From NCBI RefSeq assembly GCF_014651935.1, contig NZ_BMXV01000001.1, forward strand, positions 682,001 to 746,000: 64,000 nt of DNA. The letters are read 5' to 3'. Source of the DNA: Marinobacter zhanjiangensis. GTDB lineage: Bacteria; Pseudomonadota; Gammaproteobacteria; Pseudomonadales; Oleiphilaceae. A program made the translations under genes and the position numbers. Below the pieces are notes generated by a model. That model saw only the letters and a list, made by a program, of their open reading frames with translations, ran no database searches and had not been told where the DNA came from. This document shows positions 1-8,045 of this stretch, one piece after another (the first letter of the stretch is position 1; every line of letters starts with the position of its first letter).

Positions 1-104
1 ACCAGGGCATCGTACAGCGGCATGATACAGCCGCCGGGGTAGCCGAATACGGTGTCGATATGATGGCGGCGAAACGCCTCCAGTATGTGCTGTGCGCCGT
101 TCAT
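1..104 (-). CDS. ilvG: acetolactate synthase large subunit, N-terminal fragment
   Basis: Only the first 34 codons are in the window; the gene runs off the left edge. The product begins [13 protein letters not shown] and continues with [17 protein letters not shown], which is the start of the E. coli IlvG/IlvB thiamine-diphosphate-binding domain (FGYPGG...P.YDAL). The enzyme makes acetolactate or acetohydroxybutyrate for valine, leucine and isoleucine synthesis. The ATG is preceded by an AAAGGGAAA ribosome site. The attenuator and Val-rich leader upstream support an ilvG-type operon. Which isozyme it is cannot be settled from 34 residues. Confidence 0.85.
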   Translation of the reverse strand, partial: MNGAQHILEAFRRHHIDTVFGYPGGCIMPLYDAL

Positions 105-132
105 GATATTTCCCTTTCGTTTTTCTGGCTGC

Positions 133-168
133 AAAAAAAAGCCCCCGGGACCTTTCGGTGCCGGGGGC
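133..168 (-). terminator. intrinsic terminator acting as ilv attenuator
   Basis: On the minus strand a stem of GCCCCCGG plus ACC/GGT with a short loop is followed by eight T residues (A133-A140 on the plus strand). It lies between the leader peptide stop and the ilvG start, where the E. coli ilvGMEDA attenuator lies. The upstream leader contains a second GGTGCCG..CGGGGGC segment that can pair with the 5' arm of this stem, giving the alternative antiterminator. Confidence 0.85.
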
Positions 169-188
169 TTCTGGTGTCTTTCGGTCTG

Positions 189-284
189 TCAGTCAGTCAA
201 CCGTCTGTCCACGCAAAAGCCCCCGGGCGGCACCACGACCACCAGGACCAGCTTTACGATGACAACAACGGCGTTCAGGTTCAT
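189..284 (-). CDS. ilvL: ilv operon leader peptide (attenuation)
   Basis: A 31-codon ORF on the minus strand, too short for usual gene calling. It starts MNLNAVVVIVKLVLVVVVPP: nine of residues 6-18 are Val, with one Ile and two Leu. Val-rich runs followed by Pro-Pro and Gly-rich residues resemble E. coli IlvL. Its 3' half carries the antiterminator segment and its stop is about 20 bases before the terminator hairpin. By analogy, ribosome stalling on Val/Leu/Ile codons when charged tRNA is scarce would favour the antiterminator. The regulatory role is inferred from layout; the ORF and hairpins are read directly. Confidence 0.85.
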   Translation of the reverse strand: MNLNAVVVIVKLVLVVVVPPGGFCVDRRLTD

Positions 285-323
285 TGCGTATACATTCGCT
301 GACTGAATTGACGATATGGCTAA

Positions 324-353
324 AATCTAACCTGAGTAGCGACAGTGGCGCAA
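324..353 (-). promoter_or_regulatory. putative sigma-70 promoter of the ilv leader
   Basis: On the minus strand TTGCGC (348-353) and TAGATT (324-329) are separated by 18 bases, about 40 bases upstream of the leader ATG. The match is moderate. The rest of the 285-403 interval holds nothing else recognisable. Confidence 0.35.
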
Positions 354-403
354 CCTTTTCTTTCCGGCTTTGCGATTGCAGGCATTCCTGGGGCTTTCTC
401 GCA

Positions 404-1018
404 CTACGACTTTACCTGATCGAGAAGCGGACCCAGATAGGGTTTGTGCTCGTCGATCTCCGCCCGCGTCAGACCATTGATCTCATAGGGAAACACCAGC
501 CACTCACCGGTCTGGTGCAGGCAGTAGTCCGGCGATACACCGGTCTTGCCGGCGTCGGGGCGCTGATAGAGCGTGGCGATGCGGGTATCCGCGGGCATGT
601 TGCGTTTGAGCTGGCGGTTGAGCCGGTCAAGAACCGCCGCAACGCTATAGCCGGTGCTGAAGACATCGTCCACTATCAGTAGCCGGTCATCATGGTTGAG
701 GTTATCCAGCAGGTAGTGGGTGCCATGAACCCGGATATTCCGTTCCGGCGAGGCGACCATCTCGTCATAGGCCTGCATACCCCGGTAGGAGGTCCGCAGG
801 GCGATGTGGTCGGTGGCCACCCCCAGGGTCTGCAGGCATTCCTGCACGTAGATGCCAATGGTGCTGCCGCCCCGCCAGAGCCCGACAATGAAGTTGGGCC
901 GGAAACCGCTCTCGTAGACCTGCACGCCAAGGCGGAAGGCGTCTTCGATCAGGGATTCTTCCTCCAGAAAGCGGCGCTGGCGACGGTTGTCGGTGGGGAC
1001 GGAGGTGGTCGTCATCAT
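404..1018 (-). CDS. purine-type phosphoribosyltransferase (paralogue A)
   Basis: A 204-residue type I phosphoribosyltransferase. The PRPP-binding loop is IVDDVFSTG near residues 115-123, preceded by a hydrophobic strand, and a WRGG segment near residue 48 fits the first conserved loop. Length and motifs suit a hypoxanthine/guanine-type salvage enzyme that joins a free base to PRPP in the cytosol; the base is not determinable here. The ATG at 1018 (or 1015) was chosen because the open frame further upstream would overlap the divergent gene. It shares many blocks with the gene at 1105 (LEDAF, SGFRP, WRGG, TDHIA), so the two are divergent paralogues. Confidence 0.75.
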   Translation of the reverse strand: MMTTTSVPTDNRRQRRFLEEESLIEDAFRLGVQVYESGFRPNFIVGLWRGGSTIGIYVQECLQTLGVATDHIALRTSYRGMQAYDEMVASPERNIRVHGTHYLLDNLNHDDRLLIVDDVFSTGYSVAAVLDRLNRQLKRNMPADTRIATLYQRPDAGKTGVSPDYCLHQTGEWLVFPYEINGLTRAEIDEHKPYLGPLLDQVKS

Positions 1019-1104
1019 GGTCTGCCTGTCATTCGGCGCCTGCGGTTTGAAGCTGGCCGGCGATGGTGGGAATATGGTACCAATCCACAAACAGTAAGAG
1101 AGTC

Positions 1105-1683
1105 ATGGCCGCGAAACAATACCTCACTGCCCAGGGCCTGCTGGAAGATGCCTTCGAGTTGGGTGTCCGCATCATGAATTCCGGGTTCCGGCCTACCTTC
1201 ATGATCGCCGTTTGGCGCGGCGGCGCCCCCGTTGGCATCGCCGTGCAGGAATTCCTGGATTACCACGGCCTGCACACGGACCACATTGCCATCCGCACCT
1301 CTTCCTACGAGGGTATTGACCGGCAGAGCAAGGAGGTTCGCGTTCACGGGCTCAATTACCTGGTCAAGCACGTGACCCGGGAAGACGCGTTGCTGATTGT
1401 GGATGATGTGTTCGACACCGGACGTTCGGTGCAGGCCATCATCGACGAGCTGAAACAGCGTGCCCGGCTCAACACCCCCCACGACATCCGCGTGGCGGTG
1501 CCCTACTACAAGCCGGGCCGCAACGAAGTGGGCTGGGCACCGGATTTCTACCTTCATGAAACCGACGCCTGGCTGAAGTACCCCCATTCCATGGAAGGGC
1601 TGACTCCGGAGGAAATCCGCGACAACCGCCCGGCGCTCTACGAGATCCTGGCGCCCCATTTGCCGGATGCCACGAAGTCCTGA
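1105..1683 (+). CDS. purine-type phosphoribosyltransferase (paralogue B)
   Basis: A 192-residue protein with PRPP loop IVDDVFDTG at about residues 98-106, WRGG near residue 38 and a TDHIAIRTS segment shared with the neighbour on the other strand. Predicted role: transfer of phosphoribose from PRPP to a purine base. The ATG at 1105 follows an AAGAGAG ribosome site; the in-frame ATG at 1063 has none. The 86-base gap to the divergent paralogue must contain both promoters. Loop chemistry differs (FSTGYS in A, FDTGRS in B), so the two may prefer different bases. Confidence 0.75.
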   Translation: MAAKQYLTAQGLLEDAFELGVRIMNSGFRPTFMIAVWRGGAPVGIAVQEFLDYHGLHTDHIAIRTSSYEGIDRQSKEVRVHGLNYLVKHVTREDALLIVDDVFDTGRSVQAIIDELKQRARLNTPHDIRVAVPYYKPGRNEVGWAPDFYLHETDAWLKYPHSMEGLTPEEIRDNRPALYEILAPHLPDATKS

Positions 1684-1852
1684 AATGACACGGACCATTC
1701 CCGTGTGGACTGCGTGAACGGCTTCCACATGACTGACGCACCCCGGGTGACGCCTGACGGTTTTCGGGCAGTATCCGTAGGAGAACCGCGGGCGAGTGCT
1801 ATAAGCTGAAGAACACTGTTCTCCACTCTGACTTTATGAGCGAGGTTCCCTG

Positions 1853-2995
1853 TTGAAAACCGCAGCCATCCTGCTCGTACTGGCCATGTTGCTGGCGGCG
1901 ATCACGGCCGGCATCCATGACCCGCAACCCCTGGAGCACCGGCTGATTCGCGTACAGGCAGAAGAAGCATTCCCGGACGTGGAGGATGTCGGGGAGCTGA
2001 ACCTGGAACTCCAGGCGGCGCTGCTGGACCTGTCGGAGGATCCGCTGGTATCTCTCAAGGCCCGGGCAGCAGTACTCCGGTATCCGGACATGGCTGCCCG
2101 TGTGTTTCCCCTCTTTGCTCCGGAGCCGGAGTTTCAGGATATTCTGCGTCGTTACGGCGAGTCGGTGCTGCCGGCGATCGACTACTTCCTGCAGAATCCG
2201 GTGGGCACCATCGAGTCCATGAATACTCTGGCCCGTCACTATGACCAGGTGCGGGACTATATGCAGGGTTTACAGGGTGACAGCGACGATGAAGCCAGCC
2301 AGTCCACCGCCTCGGACGAGGCCGGCGTCGACTCCGGCCCGCTTACCCCCGAACAGCGGGGCTGGTACGCCGTGAACTTCATTGACACCGAGGGGCATGG
2401 CTTTCTGGGCCAGTTCGAGGTGGGCGAGGATGGTACCGTGCACTGGATCCAGACCGAACGCATCACGGAGGGGGTGACCGACTTTTTCACCAGTGGTATC
2501 CGGCGCCTGGAAACCCGGCAGCGCACGGGTGAGGAAATCCGCCTGTCGGATATCGGCTGGGCCTCGGTGGATGTGCTGGTGTTTGCCAGTGCGGTGAAAG
2601 TGCTGCGGGCGGGGCGAGCGGTGGCGACGACTACCCGGGGGGCGGGTATATCGACCCGATCCGCGGCCCTGGCGGCTCGTGTCACCGGTGCCGGCCGCCT
2701 GGTGCTCCGCAGTGCCCGTTACGCGAGATGGCCGGCGGTCATCGGGGTCGGTTATCTGGTGGTTCGTCACCCGGCGGTGATCAGTGATGTACTGGCGGAA
2801 ATGGCTGATCTGGTGGGGGTGCCGGGCTGGCTCATGCAATGGGCAGGCTGGACGTTGATCCTGCTACCGTTGCTGGTGCTCGCCCGCTGGCTGCTGATCC
2901 CGCTGGCAGCCCTGTTGCGTGCCCTGGTGCCGGTGCTGCTTTGGCTCGGCGGGCGCGCGCGACGACAAGGTGGTCGTCTCAGATTGCGAGCCTGA
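1853..2995 (+). CDS. conserved membrane protein of unknown function
   Basis: Family not recognised. The 380-residue product has an N-terminal hydrophobic segment (residues 3-20), a long soluble region with an acidic linker near residue 145, a stretch of Ala/Arg/Thr around 255-290, and two to three membrane segments in residues 300-370, ending in a very basic tail. The start is a TTG at 1853 with a GCGAGG site upstream; no ATG fits better. It stands alone between the phosphoribosyltransferase and the PRC-barrel gene. Codon use resembles the neighbours. Topology suggests a large periplasmic domain held at both ends. Confidence 0.6.
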   Translation: MKTAAILLVLAMLLAAITAGIHDPQPLEHRLIRVQAEEAFPDVEDVGELNLELQAALLDLSEDPLVSLKARAAVLRYPDMAARVFPLFAPEPEFQDILRRYGESVLPAIDYFLQNPVGTIESMNTLARHYDQVRDYMQGLQGDSDDEASQSTASDEAGVDSGPLTPEQRGWYAVNFIDTEGHGFLGQFEVGEDGTVHWIQTERITEGVTDFFTSGIRRLETRQRTGEEIRLSDIGWASVDVLVFASAVKVLRAGRAVATTTRGAGISTRSAALAARVTGAGRLVLRSARYARWPAVIGVGYLVVRHPAVISDVLAEMADLVGVPGWLMQWAGWTLILLPLLVLARWLLIPLAALLRALVPVLLWLGGRARRQGGRLRLRA

Positions 2996-3212
2996 CGGGC
3001 GAAGATCTTCTTTGGTACGAAGCTATGCCCCGCGCCCGGGGCTGTCGCCCCGACAATTTTCCCGCCTGCCCATTGCCATACCGTCACTTGGTGACCTGCC
3101 TGAGCCCTGTTAGTTTTATTAATAACGTGATCGCTGTCACATCACGGACAAGCGTCCCGGTGCCACAGGCGACGGGGCACTCGAAAGGAATTCAGAAATG
3201 CAGGAGTTCACT

Positions 3213-3713
3213 ATGATGCGCACACGTTTGGTTCGAGCAATGGGTATTTCCCTGGTGACCGGTTCCATGGCATTCGCCATGTCGGCTCACGCTGCTACAC
3301 AGGGTCTTTATTCGGCAGACGATCTGCTGGATTCGGATGTCCACGACAGCACCGGTGAGGAAATCGGTGAGGTAGAGGACATCCTCATGGATGACGGTAT
3401 GTCGGTACACTCACTGGTGATCGAGACCGGTGAGGTGCTGGGCCTGGGTGGTACTGAAATCGTCGCGGAGCGAGGCACTTTTAGGGTACTCCGGGAGAAC
3501 GATGACGACGATTTCGATGACCGGGAGTACGAAGTCCACCTGGAAGCAACCCAGGAAGAGATCAAAGAGCTACCGGAATACGACGAAAGCTGGTGGAACG
3601 AGACCAGTGAAGCCCTGGCCCAGGCCTGGGAGAATACCAAGGAAGTCAGTGAGAGCGCCTGGGAAAACACCAAGCAGGCTACGTCTTCAGCCTGGTACAA
3701 CATCACCAACTGA
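3213..3713 (+). CDS. secreted PRC-barrel protein with C-terminal 11-residue repeats
   Basis: A 166-residue exported protein. A signal peptide ends in AMSAHA, followed by a PRC-barrel-like domain (sequence around GLYSADDLLDSDVHDSTGEE and the VEDILMDDGMSVHSLVIE strand pair). The C terminus carries three 11-residue repeats, ALAQAWENTKE, VSESAWENTKQ and ATSSAWYNITN, predicted as an amphipathic helix. The start at 3213 has AGGAG six bases upstream; an ATG at 3198, also with a fair ribosome site, would add five residues. It is monocistronic, with a terminator after it. Periplasmic role unknown. Confidence 0.7.
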   Translation: MMRTRLVRAMGISLVTGSMAFAMSAHAATQGLYSADDLLDSDVHDSTGEEIGEVEDILMDDGMSVHSLVIETGEVLGLGGTEIVAERGTFRVLRENDDDDFDDREYEVHLEATQEEIKELPEYDESWWNETSEALAQAWENTKEVSESAWENTKQATSSAWYNITN

Positions 3714-3720
3714 TCTGCCG

Positions 3721-3740
3721 AAGCGCCCCTCGGGGCGCTT
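3721..3740 (+). terminator. intrinsic terminator after PRC-barrel gene
   Basis: Perfect stem AAGCGCCCC/GGGGCGCTT with a two-base loop, followed by a pyrimidine-rich tract containing several T runs, eight bases after the stop codon. Confidence 0.75.
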
Positions 3741-3892
3741 TCAGCCTCTTTCTTCTCTTTCCTTATTAAATAATTCATTGATACCCGCCTAAAGTCTAAG
3801 ATCCCGAAATGGAAGTCCGAACCTGTCTGGTCTAGATTTATCTGGATAACAACACCCGTAAAATCGCTCAGACCAGCAATAAGGATGTTCCC

Positions 3893-4900
3893 ATGCGAAA
3901 GCGCTCTCTCCTGAAGTTCGCCACCAGCCTGCTTGTTTCCTCATCTCTTGGCATTTCGCTCTCTGCACAGGCCGAAGGCCAGTACATCATGGGCACCGCC
4001 ACCACTGGTGGTACCTATTACCCGGTGGGCGTGGCCATCTCCACGCTGATCAAGGTCAAACTGGAACCAACCGAAAACATCTCCCTGTCCGCCATCAGCT
4101 CCGCCGGGTCCGGCGAGAACCTCAAGCTGATGGACGAGGACCAGGCCCAGTTCGGCATCCTCCAGGGGCTCTATGGCGCCTGGGCGTGGGATGGCAGCGG
4201 CCCGGTGCCCAAGGCCTACAAGAACATGCGGTCAGTCTCCATGCTGTGGCAGAACGTGGAGCACTTCGTGATCCGCAGTGAGATGGCCGATTCCGGCACC
4301 ATTTCCGATATGGAAAACCTCTACGGGGAGAGCTTCTCCATTGGCGCCCGTAATTCCGGCACCGAGGGCTCGGGCCGGTTCATCCTCGGTAATGTCGGCA
4401 TCAACCTGGATAAGTTGGACATGGCCTACATGGGCTATGGTCCCAGTGCTGAGGCCTTGCAGAATGGGACCATCAACGGCATGAACATTCCCGCCGGCGT
4501 GCCGGCGTCAGCGGTTACCCGGGCCTACGCCAATATGGGCGACGAGATTGTCACCCTCAATTTCACTGAGGAACAGCTGGCCGAAGTGAACAGTAACTTC
4601 GACCTGTGGTCCGCTTACGAGATCCCTGCCGACACCTACCCGAACCAGGACGAAGTAATCAACACTATCGCCCAGCCGAACATTCTGGCGGTGCGGGAAG
4701 ACGTCTCCGAGGAAGATGTCTATCAGATTACAAAGACTATCTACGAGAACCTGCCGTTCCTGAACAATATCCACGCGGCGACCAAAGCCATGGCCCTGGA
4801 AAAGGCCATCGTGGGTCTGCCCATGCCCCTGCACCCGGGCGCCCAGCGTTTTTATGAGGAGCAGGGCATCGACATACCGGATCGCCTGAAAGCTCAGTAA
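3893..4900 (+). CDS. TAXI-family TRAP transporter solute-binding protein
   Basis: Periplasmic receptor of a TRAP transporter. A 27-residue signal peptide ending SLSAQAEG is followed by the TAXI hallmark region YIMGTATTGGTYYPVG. Length (335 residues) fits the family. A ribosome site AAGGATG precedes the ATG at 3893. The fused permease follows after 47 bases, so the two form one transport operon. TAXI systems import dicarboxylates, amino acids or other small acids with sodium; the substrate is not identifiable here. The preceding 3741-3892 stretch is AT-rich and probably holds the promoter. Confidence 0.9.
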   Translation: MRKRSLLKFATSLLVSSSLGISLSAQAEGQYIMGTATTGGTYYPVGVAISTLIKVKLEPTENISLSAISSAGSGENLKLMDEDQAQFGILQGLYGAWAWDGSGPVPKAYKNMRSVSMLWQNVEHFVIRSEMADSGTISDMENLYGESFSIGARNSGTEGSGRFILGNVGINLDKLDMAYMGYGPSAEALQNGTINGMNIPAGVPASAVTRAYANMGDEIVTLNFTEEQLAEVNSNFDLWSAYEIPADTYPNQDEVINTIAQPNILAVREDVSEEDVYQITKTIYENLPFLNNIHAATKAMALEKAIVGLPMPLHPGAQRFYEEQGIDIPDRLKAQ

Positions 4901-4947
4901 ATCGGTGAATGTGACAGCAAACCTGCCGGCATGAAAGGAAGCCGTAA

Positions 4948-7110
4948 GTGACGGAACCGCGCAGTGATAACGCCGGGTCGGAGGCCCGGCTGGACAAGAT
5001 CCGCGAGGAAAGCCCCAGGGAGGCAGCCGAGCGCCTGGATCACCCGGTCATTGGCCGGGTGATCTTCGTGCTGGCGATTGGCATTGCCCTGGTCCACCTC
5101 TGGTTCAACACCTTCTCGACCCTGTCAACGCTATGGACCTCGGCTCTGCACTTTGGCCTGTTCGGCCTGCTCTGTGCCCTGGCCATGCCCCTGATCCGCA
5201 GCGAGCGGCCCGGGGTGCAAAGAGCGGTGTTCTGGCTGGACCTGGTGCTGGGGCTGGCTGCTTTGGGATGCGCGCTATACCTCATGGGGTTCGAGGATGC
5301 GCTCTATGATCGGGGCGTCACCTTCTCCACCGCGGACTGGGTGGTGTCGGTCACCGCCGTGGTTCTGGTACTGGAGTTCGCCCGCCGCACCACCGGCTGG
5401 TTCATTCCCTGCCTGTGCATTGTCGCGCTCACCTATGTGGCCTGGTGGGGACAATATGTCGAGGGGATGTTCAACTTTCCGGGACTGACCTGGGAGACGG
5501 TGCTCTTCCGATCCTTTATCGGGGGGCAGGGCATGCTGGGTTCCATTGCCCGCATTTCCTGGACCTACGTATTCATGTTCATCCTGTTCGGCGCCTTCCT
5601 GGTTAAGTCGGGGGCGGGGGATTTCATCATCGATCTGGCTCGTTGTGCCGCCGGTCGTTTCATCGGCGGGCCCGGGTTCGTGGCGGTGTTCTCCTCCGGG
5701 CTGATGGGCTCAGTATCCGGCTCCAGCGTTGCCAATACCGTGTCCACCGGCGTCATTACCATCCCGCTGATGCGCAAGGCCGGGTTTCCGGCCCGTTTTG
5801 CCGCGGGTGTCGAGGCTGCCGCGTCCACCGGTGGCCAGCTGATGCCGCCGGTGATGGGGGCCGGGGCGTTTATCATGGCCTCCTACACCCAGGTGTCCTA
5901 CCTCACCATCATCGGCGTCGCGGCGCTGCCGGCGTTGCTGTACTTCCTGTCCGTGGCCATGTTCGTTCGCATCGAGGCCAAGCGCAGTCATGCGGTGAAG
6001 TTGGAGGACGAGGACGCAGAGACGTTTGGCCAGGTGCTCAAGGGTGGCTGGCATTACCTGCTGCCCCTGGTGGTGCTGGTGGCGTCACTGATTTACGGCT
6101 TCACGCCCACCTATGCGGCGGGTATTGCGATTGTCTCCGTGGTGGTGGCGTCCTGGATTGCCCGCAAGCCGATGACCCTCACCGATATCCTCGAGGCCCT
6201 GGCCCAGGGTACCCGCAACATCATGACCACGGCGATCCTGCTGATCACGGTGGGGCTGATCGTGATGGTGATTTCCACCACCGGTATCGGTAACACTTTC
6301 TCGCTGATGATCACCGAATGGGCCGGTGGCAGTCTGCTGATAACCATCGTGCTGGTGGCGCTGGCCTCGCTGATCCTGGGCATGGGGCTGCCGGTGACGG
6401 CGGCGTATATCGTGCTGGCGACCCTGTCGGCCCCGGCCATCTACCAGTTGATTGCCCAGAGCCAGCTGATTGACCTGATGGCCAGCGGCAACCTGCCGGA
6501 GCAGGCCCGGGCGGTGTTCATGCTGGCCTCCCCCGAGGCGGCGGAACTGCTCAGCGCGCCCATGGAAAGGGCGCAGGCCGTTGCCATGCTGGCGGAGGTG
6601 CCGGCGAACTTCAGCGGGCAGCTGCTGGAGCAGGCGTTGTCGCCCCACGCCATTACCATGGCGCTGGTGGCCGCCCACATGATCATCTTCTGGCTGTCCC
6701 AGGACTCTAACGTGACTCCGCCGGTCTGCCTGACCGCCTTTGCCGCGGCCGCCATTGCCGGCACCCCGGCCATGCGCACCGGGCTGACGGCGTGGAAAAT
6801 CGCCAAGGGTCTGTACATCGTGCCGCTGCTGTTTGCCTATTCCCCGCTGATTTCGGGCACACCGCTGGAGATGCTCAAGGTGTTCACCTTTGCCCTGTTC
6901 GGCCTCTACGCCATTATTGCGGGCCTGGAAGGCTATCTGGAACACCCGCTGAAGTGGTGGCTTCGTGTGCTGATGTTCCCTGTCGGCGCCTTGATGTTAT
7001 GGCCCCACGGCATGATCCTGATTGATCTGGCGGGGCTGGTAATCTTTGTCGCCTTGCTGGTGTGGAGCGCGCGCCGCACATCCGGCCCAGGCGTGGCTGC
7101 GCCGGCGTAG
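4948..7110 (+). CDS. TRAP transporter fused 4TM/12TM permease
   Basis: A 720-residue inner-membrane permease in which the small (DctQ-like) and large (DctM-like) subunits are fused, as is normal for TAXI partners. After a polar 40-residue N terminus come about four membrane segments (residues 45-160), then the large unit with FSSGLMGSVSGSSVANTVST near residue 250 and the repeated GMGLPVTAAYIVLA block near 475. It starts with GTG at 4948 after GAAAGGAAG. It is co-transcribed with the receptor at 3893 and ends 11 bases from the convergent mechanosensitive channel gene. Confidence 0.9.
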   Translation: MTEPRSDNAGSEARLDKIREESPREAAERLDHPVIGRVIFVLAIGIALVHLWFNTFSTLSTLWTSALHFGLFGLLCALAMPLIRSERPGVQRAVFWLDLVLGLAALGCALYLMGFEDALYDRGVTFSTADWVVSVTAVVLVLEFARRTTGWFIPCLCIVALTYVAWWGQYVEGMFNFPGLTWETVLFRSFIGGQGMLGSIARISWTYVFMFILFGAFLVKSGAGDFIIDLARCAAGRFIGGPGFVAVFSSGLMGSVSGSSVANTVSTGVITIPLMRKAGFPARFAAGVEAAASTGGQLMPPVMGAGAFIMASYTQVSYLTIIGVAALPALLYFLSVAMFVRIEAKRSHAVKLEDEDAETFGQVLKGGWHYLLPLVVLVASLIYGFTPTYAAGIAIVSVVVASWIARKPMTLTDILEALAQGTRNIMTTAILLITVGLIVMVISTTGIGNTFSLMITEWAGGSLLITIVLVALASLILGMGLPVTAAYIVLATLSAPAIYQLIAQSQLIDLMASGNLPEQARAVFMLASPEAAELLSAPMERAQAVAMLAEVPANFSGQLLEQALSPHAITMALVAAHMIIFWLSQDSNVTPPVCLTAFAAAAIAGTPAMRTGLTAWKIAKGLYIVPLLFAYSPLISGTPLEMLKVFTFALFGLYAIIAGLEGYLEHPLKWWLRVLMFPVGALMLWPHGMILIDLAGLVIFVALLVWSARRTSGPGVAAPA

Positions 7111-7121
7111 GGCGCAGGAAA

Positions 7122-7877
7122 TCAGGTCTCGTTGGCGGCCGCTCCGTTGTCGTTGGGGATCATGGTGAAGATGTTGTCCCGGGTCCGCAGCCAGGTGGTG
7201 CGGAAGGCGATCTTCTGCACCTTGCCTTCCTGGTCGTTGATGCGCACCCAGTCGCCGATGCGGAAGGGCCGCTCGATCAGCAGGGTCACGCCAGCGATAA
7301 AGTTCGACAGCGTGGACTGGGCGGCAAAGCCTACGGCGATGCCGACAATGCCAAGGCCGGCAATGATGGACCATACATCGAAGCCGAACTGTGCCATCAC
7401 AGTGACGGCGCCCAGTACCAGAAATAACACCGAGACGGAGTTCTTGAGCAGCTGTTCCAGGGATGGGTCAATACGATGCCGGTCAAGGGCCCCCACAATG
7501 GTCCGGGCCACCAATACCCAGCCCACGTAGAAGCCCAATGCCATGAGGCCGCCCCGGGCGATGCTCTTCAGGAGGACGGCATCACCGCCATACTGGGCGA
7601 CAACGGCGACCATTATGGCAAGCGCGACAAGGTACTGAAGCGACGTTCTTACTGACAGGTAGAGGTTGTTCAACCGTTGCTGCCGACCCAGCGTGGCTTT
7701 CAGGACCAGGCTGAGCAGTACGTAGATCAGTGAGGCAATAGCGACCAGTATCAGTGTGACCAATAGCTGGCCTGACACCCACACCAGCGCATGCTGCCAG
7801 TCCATTTCGGTGATACCAAGCGCATTGGCGGTATCGCGCAAGTTGCCTGAAAGCTGGTCCTTGAGGCTACTCCACAT
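7122..7877 (-). CDS. MscS-family mechanosensitive channel, short C terminus
   Basis: A 251-residue small-conductance mechanosensitive channel. Three or more membrane helices are followed by the pore helix and the family signature (IIAGLGIVGIAVGFAAQSTL, then NFIAGVTLLIERPFRIGDWV). Such channels release solutes under hypo-osmotic shock, which suits a betaine-accumulating cell. The protein stops at IPNDNGAAANET, where E. coli MscS (286 residues) continues with the C-terminal alpha/beta cage of about 90 residues. Only 11 bases separate its stop from the convergent TRAP permease stop, so no missing piece follows in another frame. Confidence 0.85.
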   Translation of the reverse strand: MWSSLKDQLSGNLRDTANALGITEMDWQHALVWVSGQLLVTLILVAIASLIYVLLSLVLKATLGRQQRLNNLYLSVRTSLQYLVALAIMVAVVAQYGGDAVLLKSIARGGLMALGFYVGWVLVARTIVGALDRHRIDPSLEQLLKNSVSVLFLVLGAVTVMAQFGFDVWSIIAGLGIVGIAVGFAAQSTLSNFIAGVTLLIERPFRIGDWVRINDQEGKVQKIAFRTTWLRTRDNIFTMIPNDNGAAANET

Positions 7878-8045
7878 GAAGGTTTCCTGGTTGCGTTTCG
7901 TTGGTGTCGGGATATCACATGATAGTCTTTATATCCCATGAAGGGCGATCACGCGCTTCTTTGTCGGCTCGGGCACGGCTTCTGATAGCACCGGAGGTAC
8001 CCGAGCTCGTGGTACCTACCTGCATGGAGGAGGGGAGCAGCGACT

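Noticed and set aside
6085..6945. Minus-strand open frame inside the first TRAP permease
   Set aside because: Gln/His/Arg/Gly-rich shadow with no conserved features.
7111..7130. Search for a frameshifted MscS C terminus
   Set aside because: The TRAP permease coding region begins immediately; no cage-domain sequence is present in any frame.
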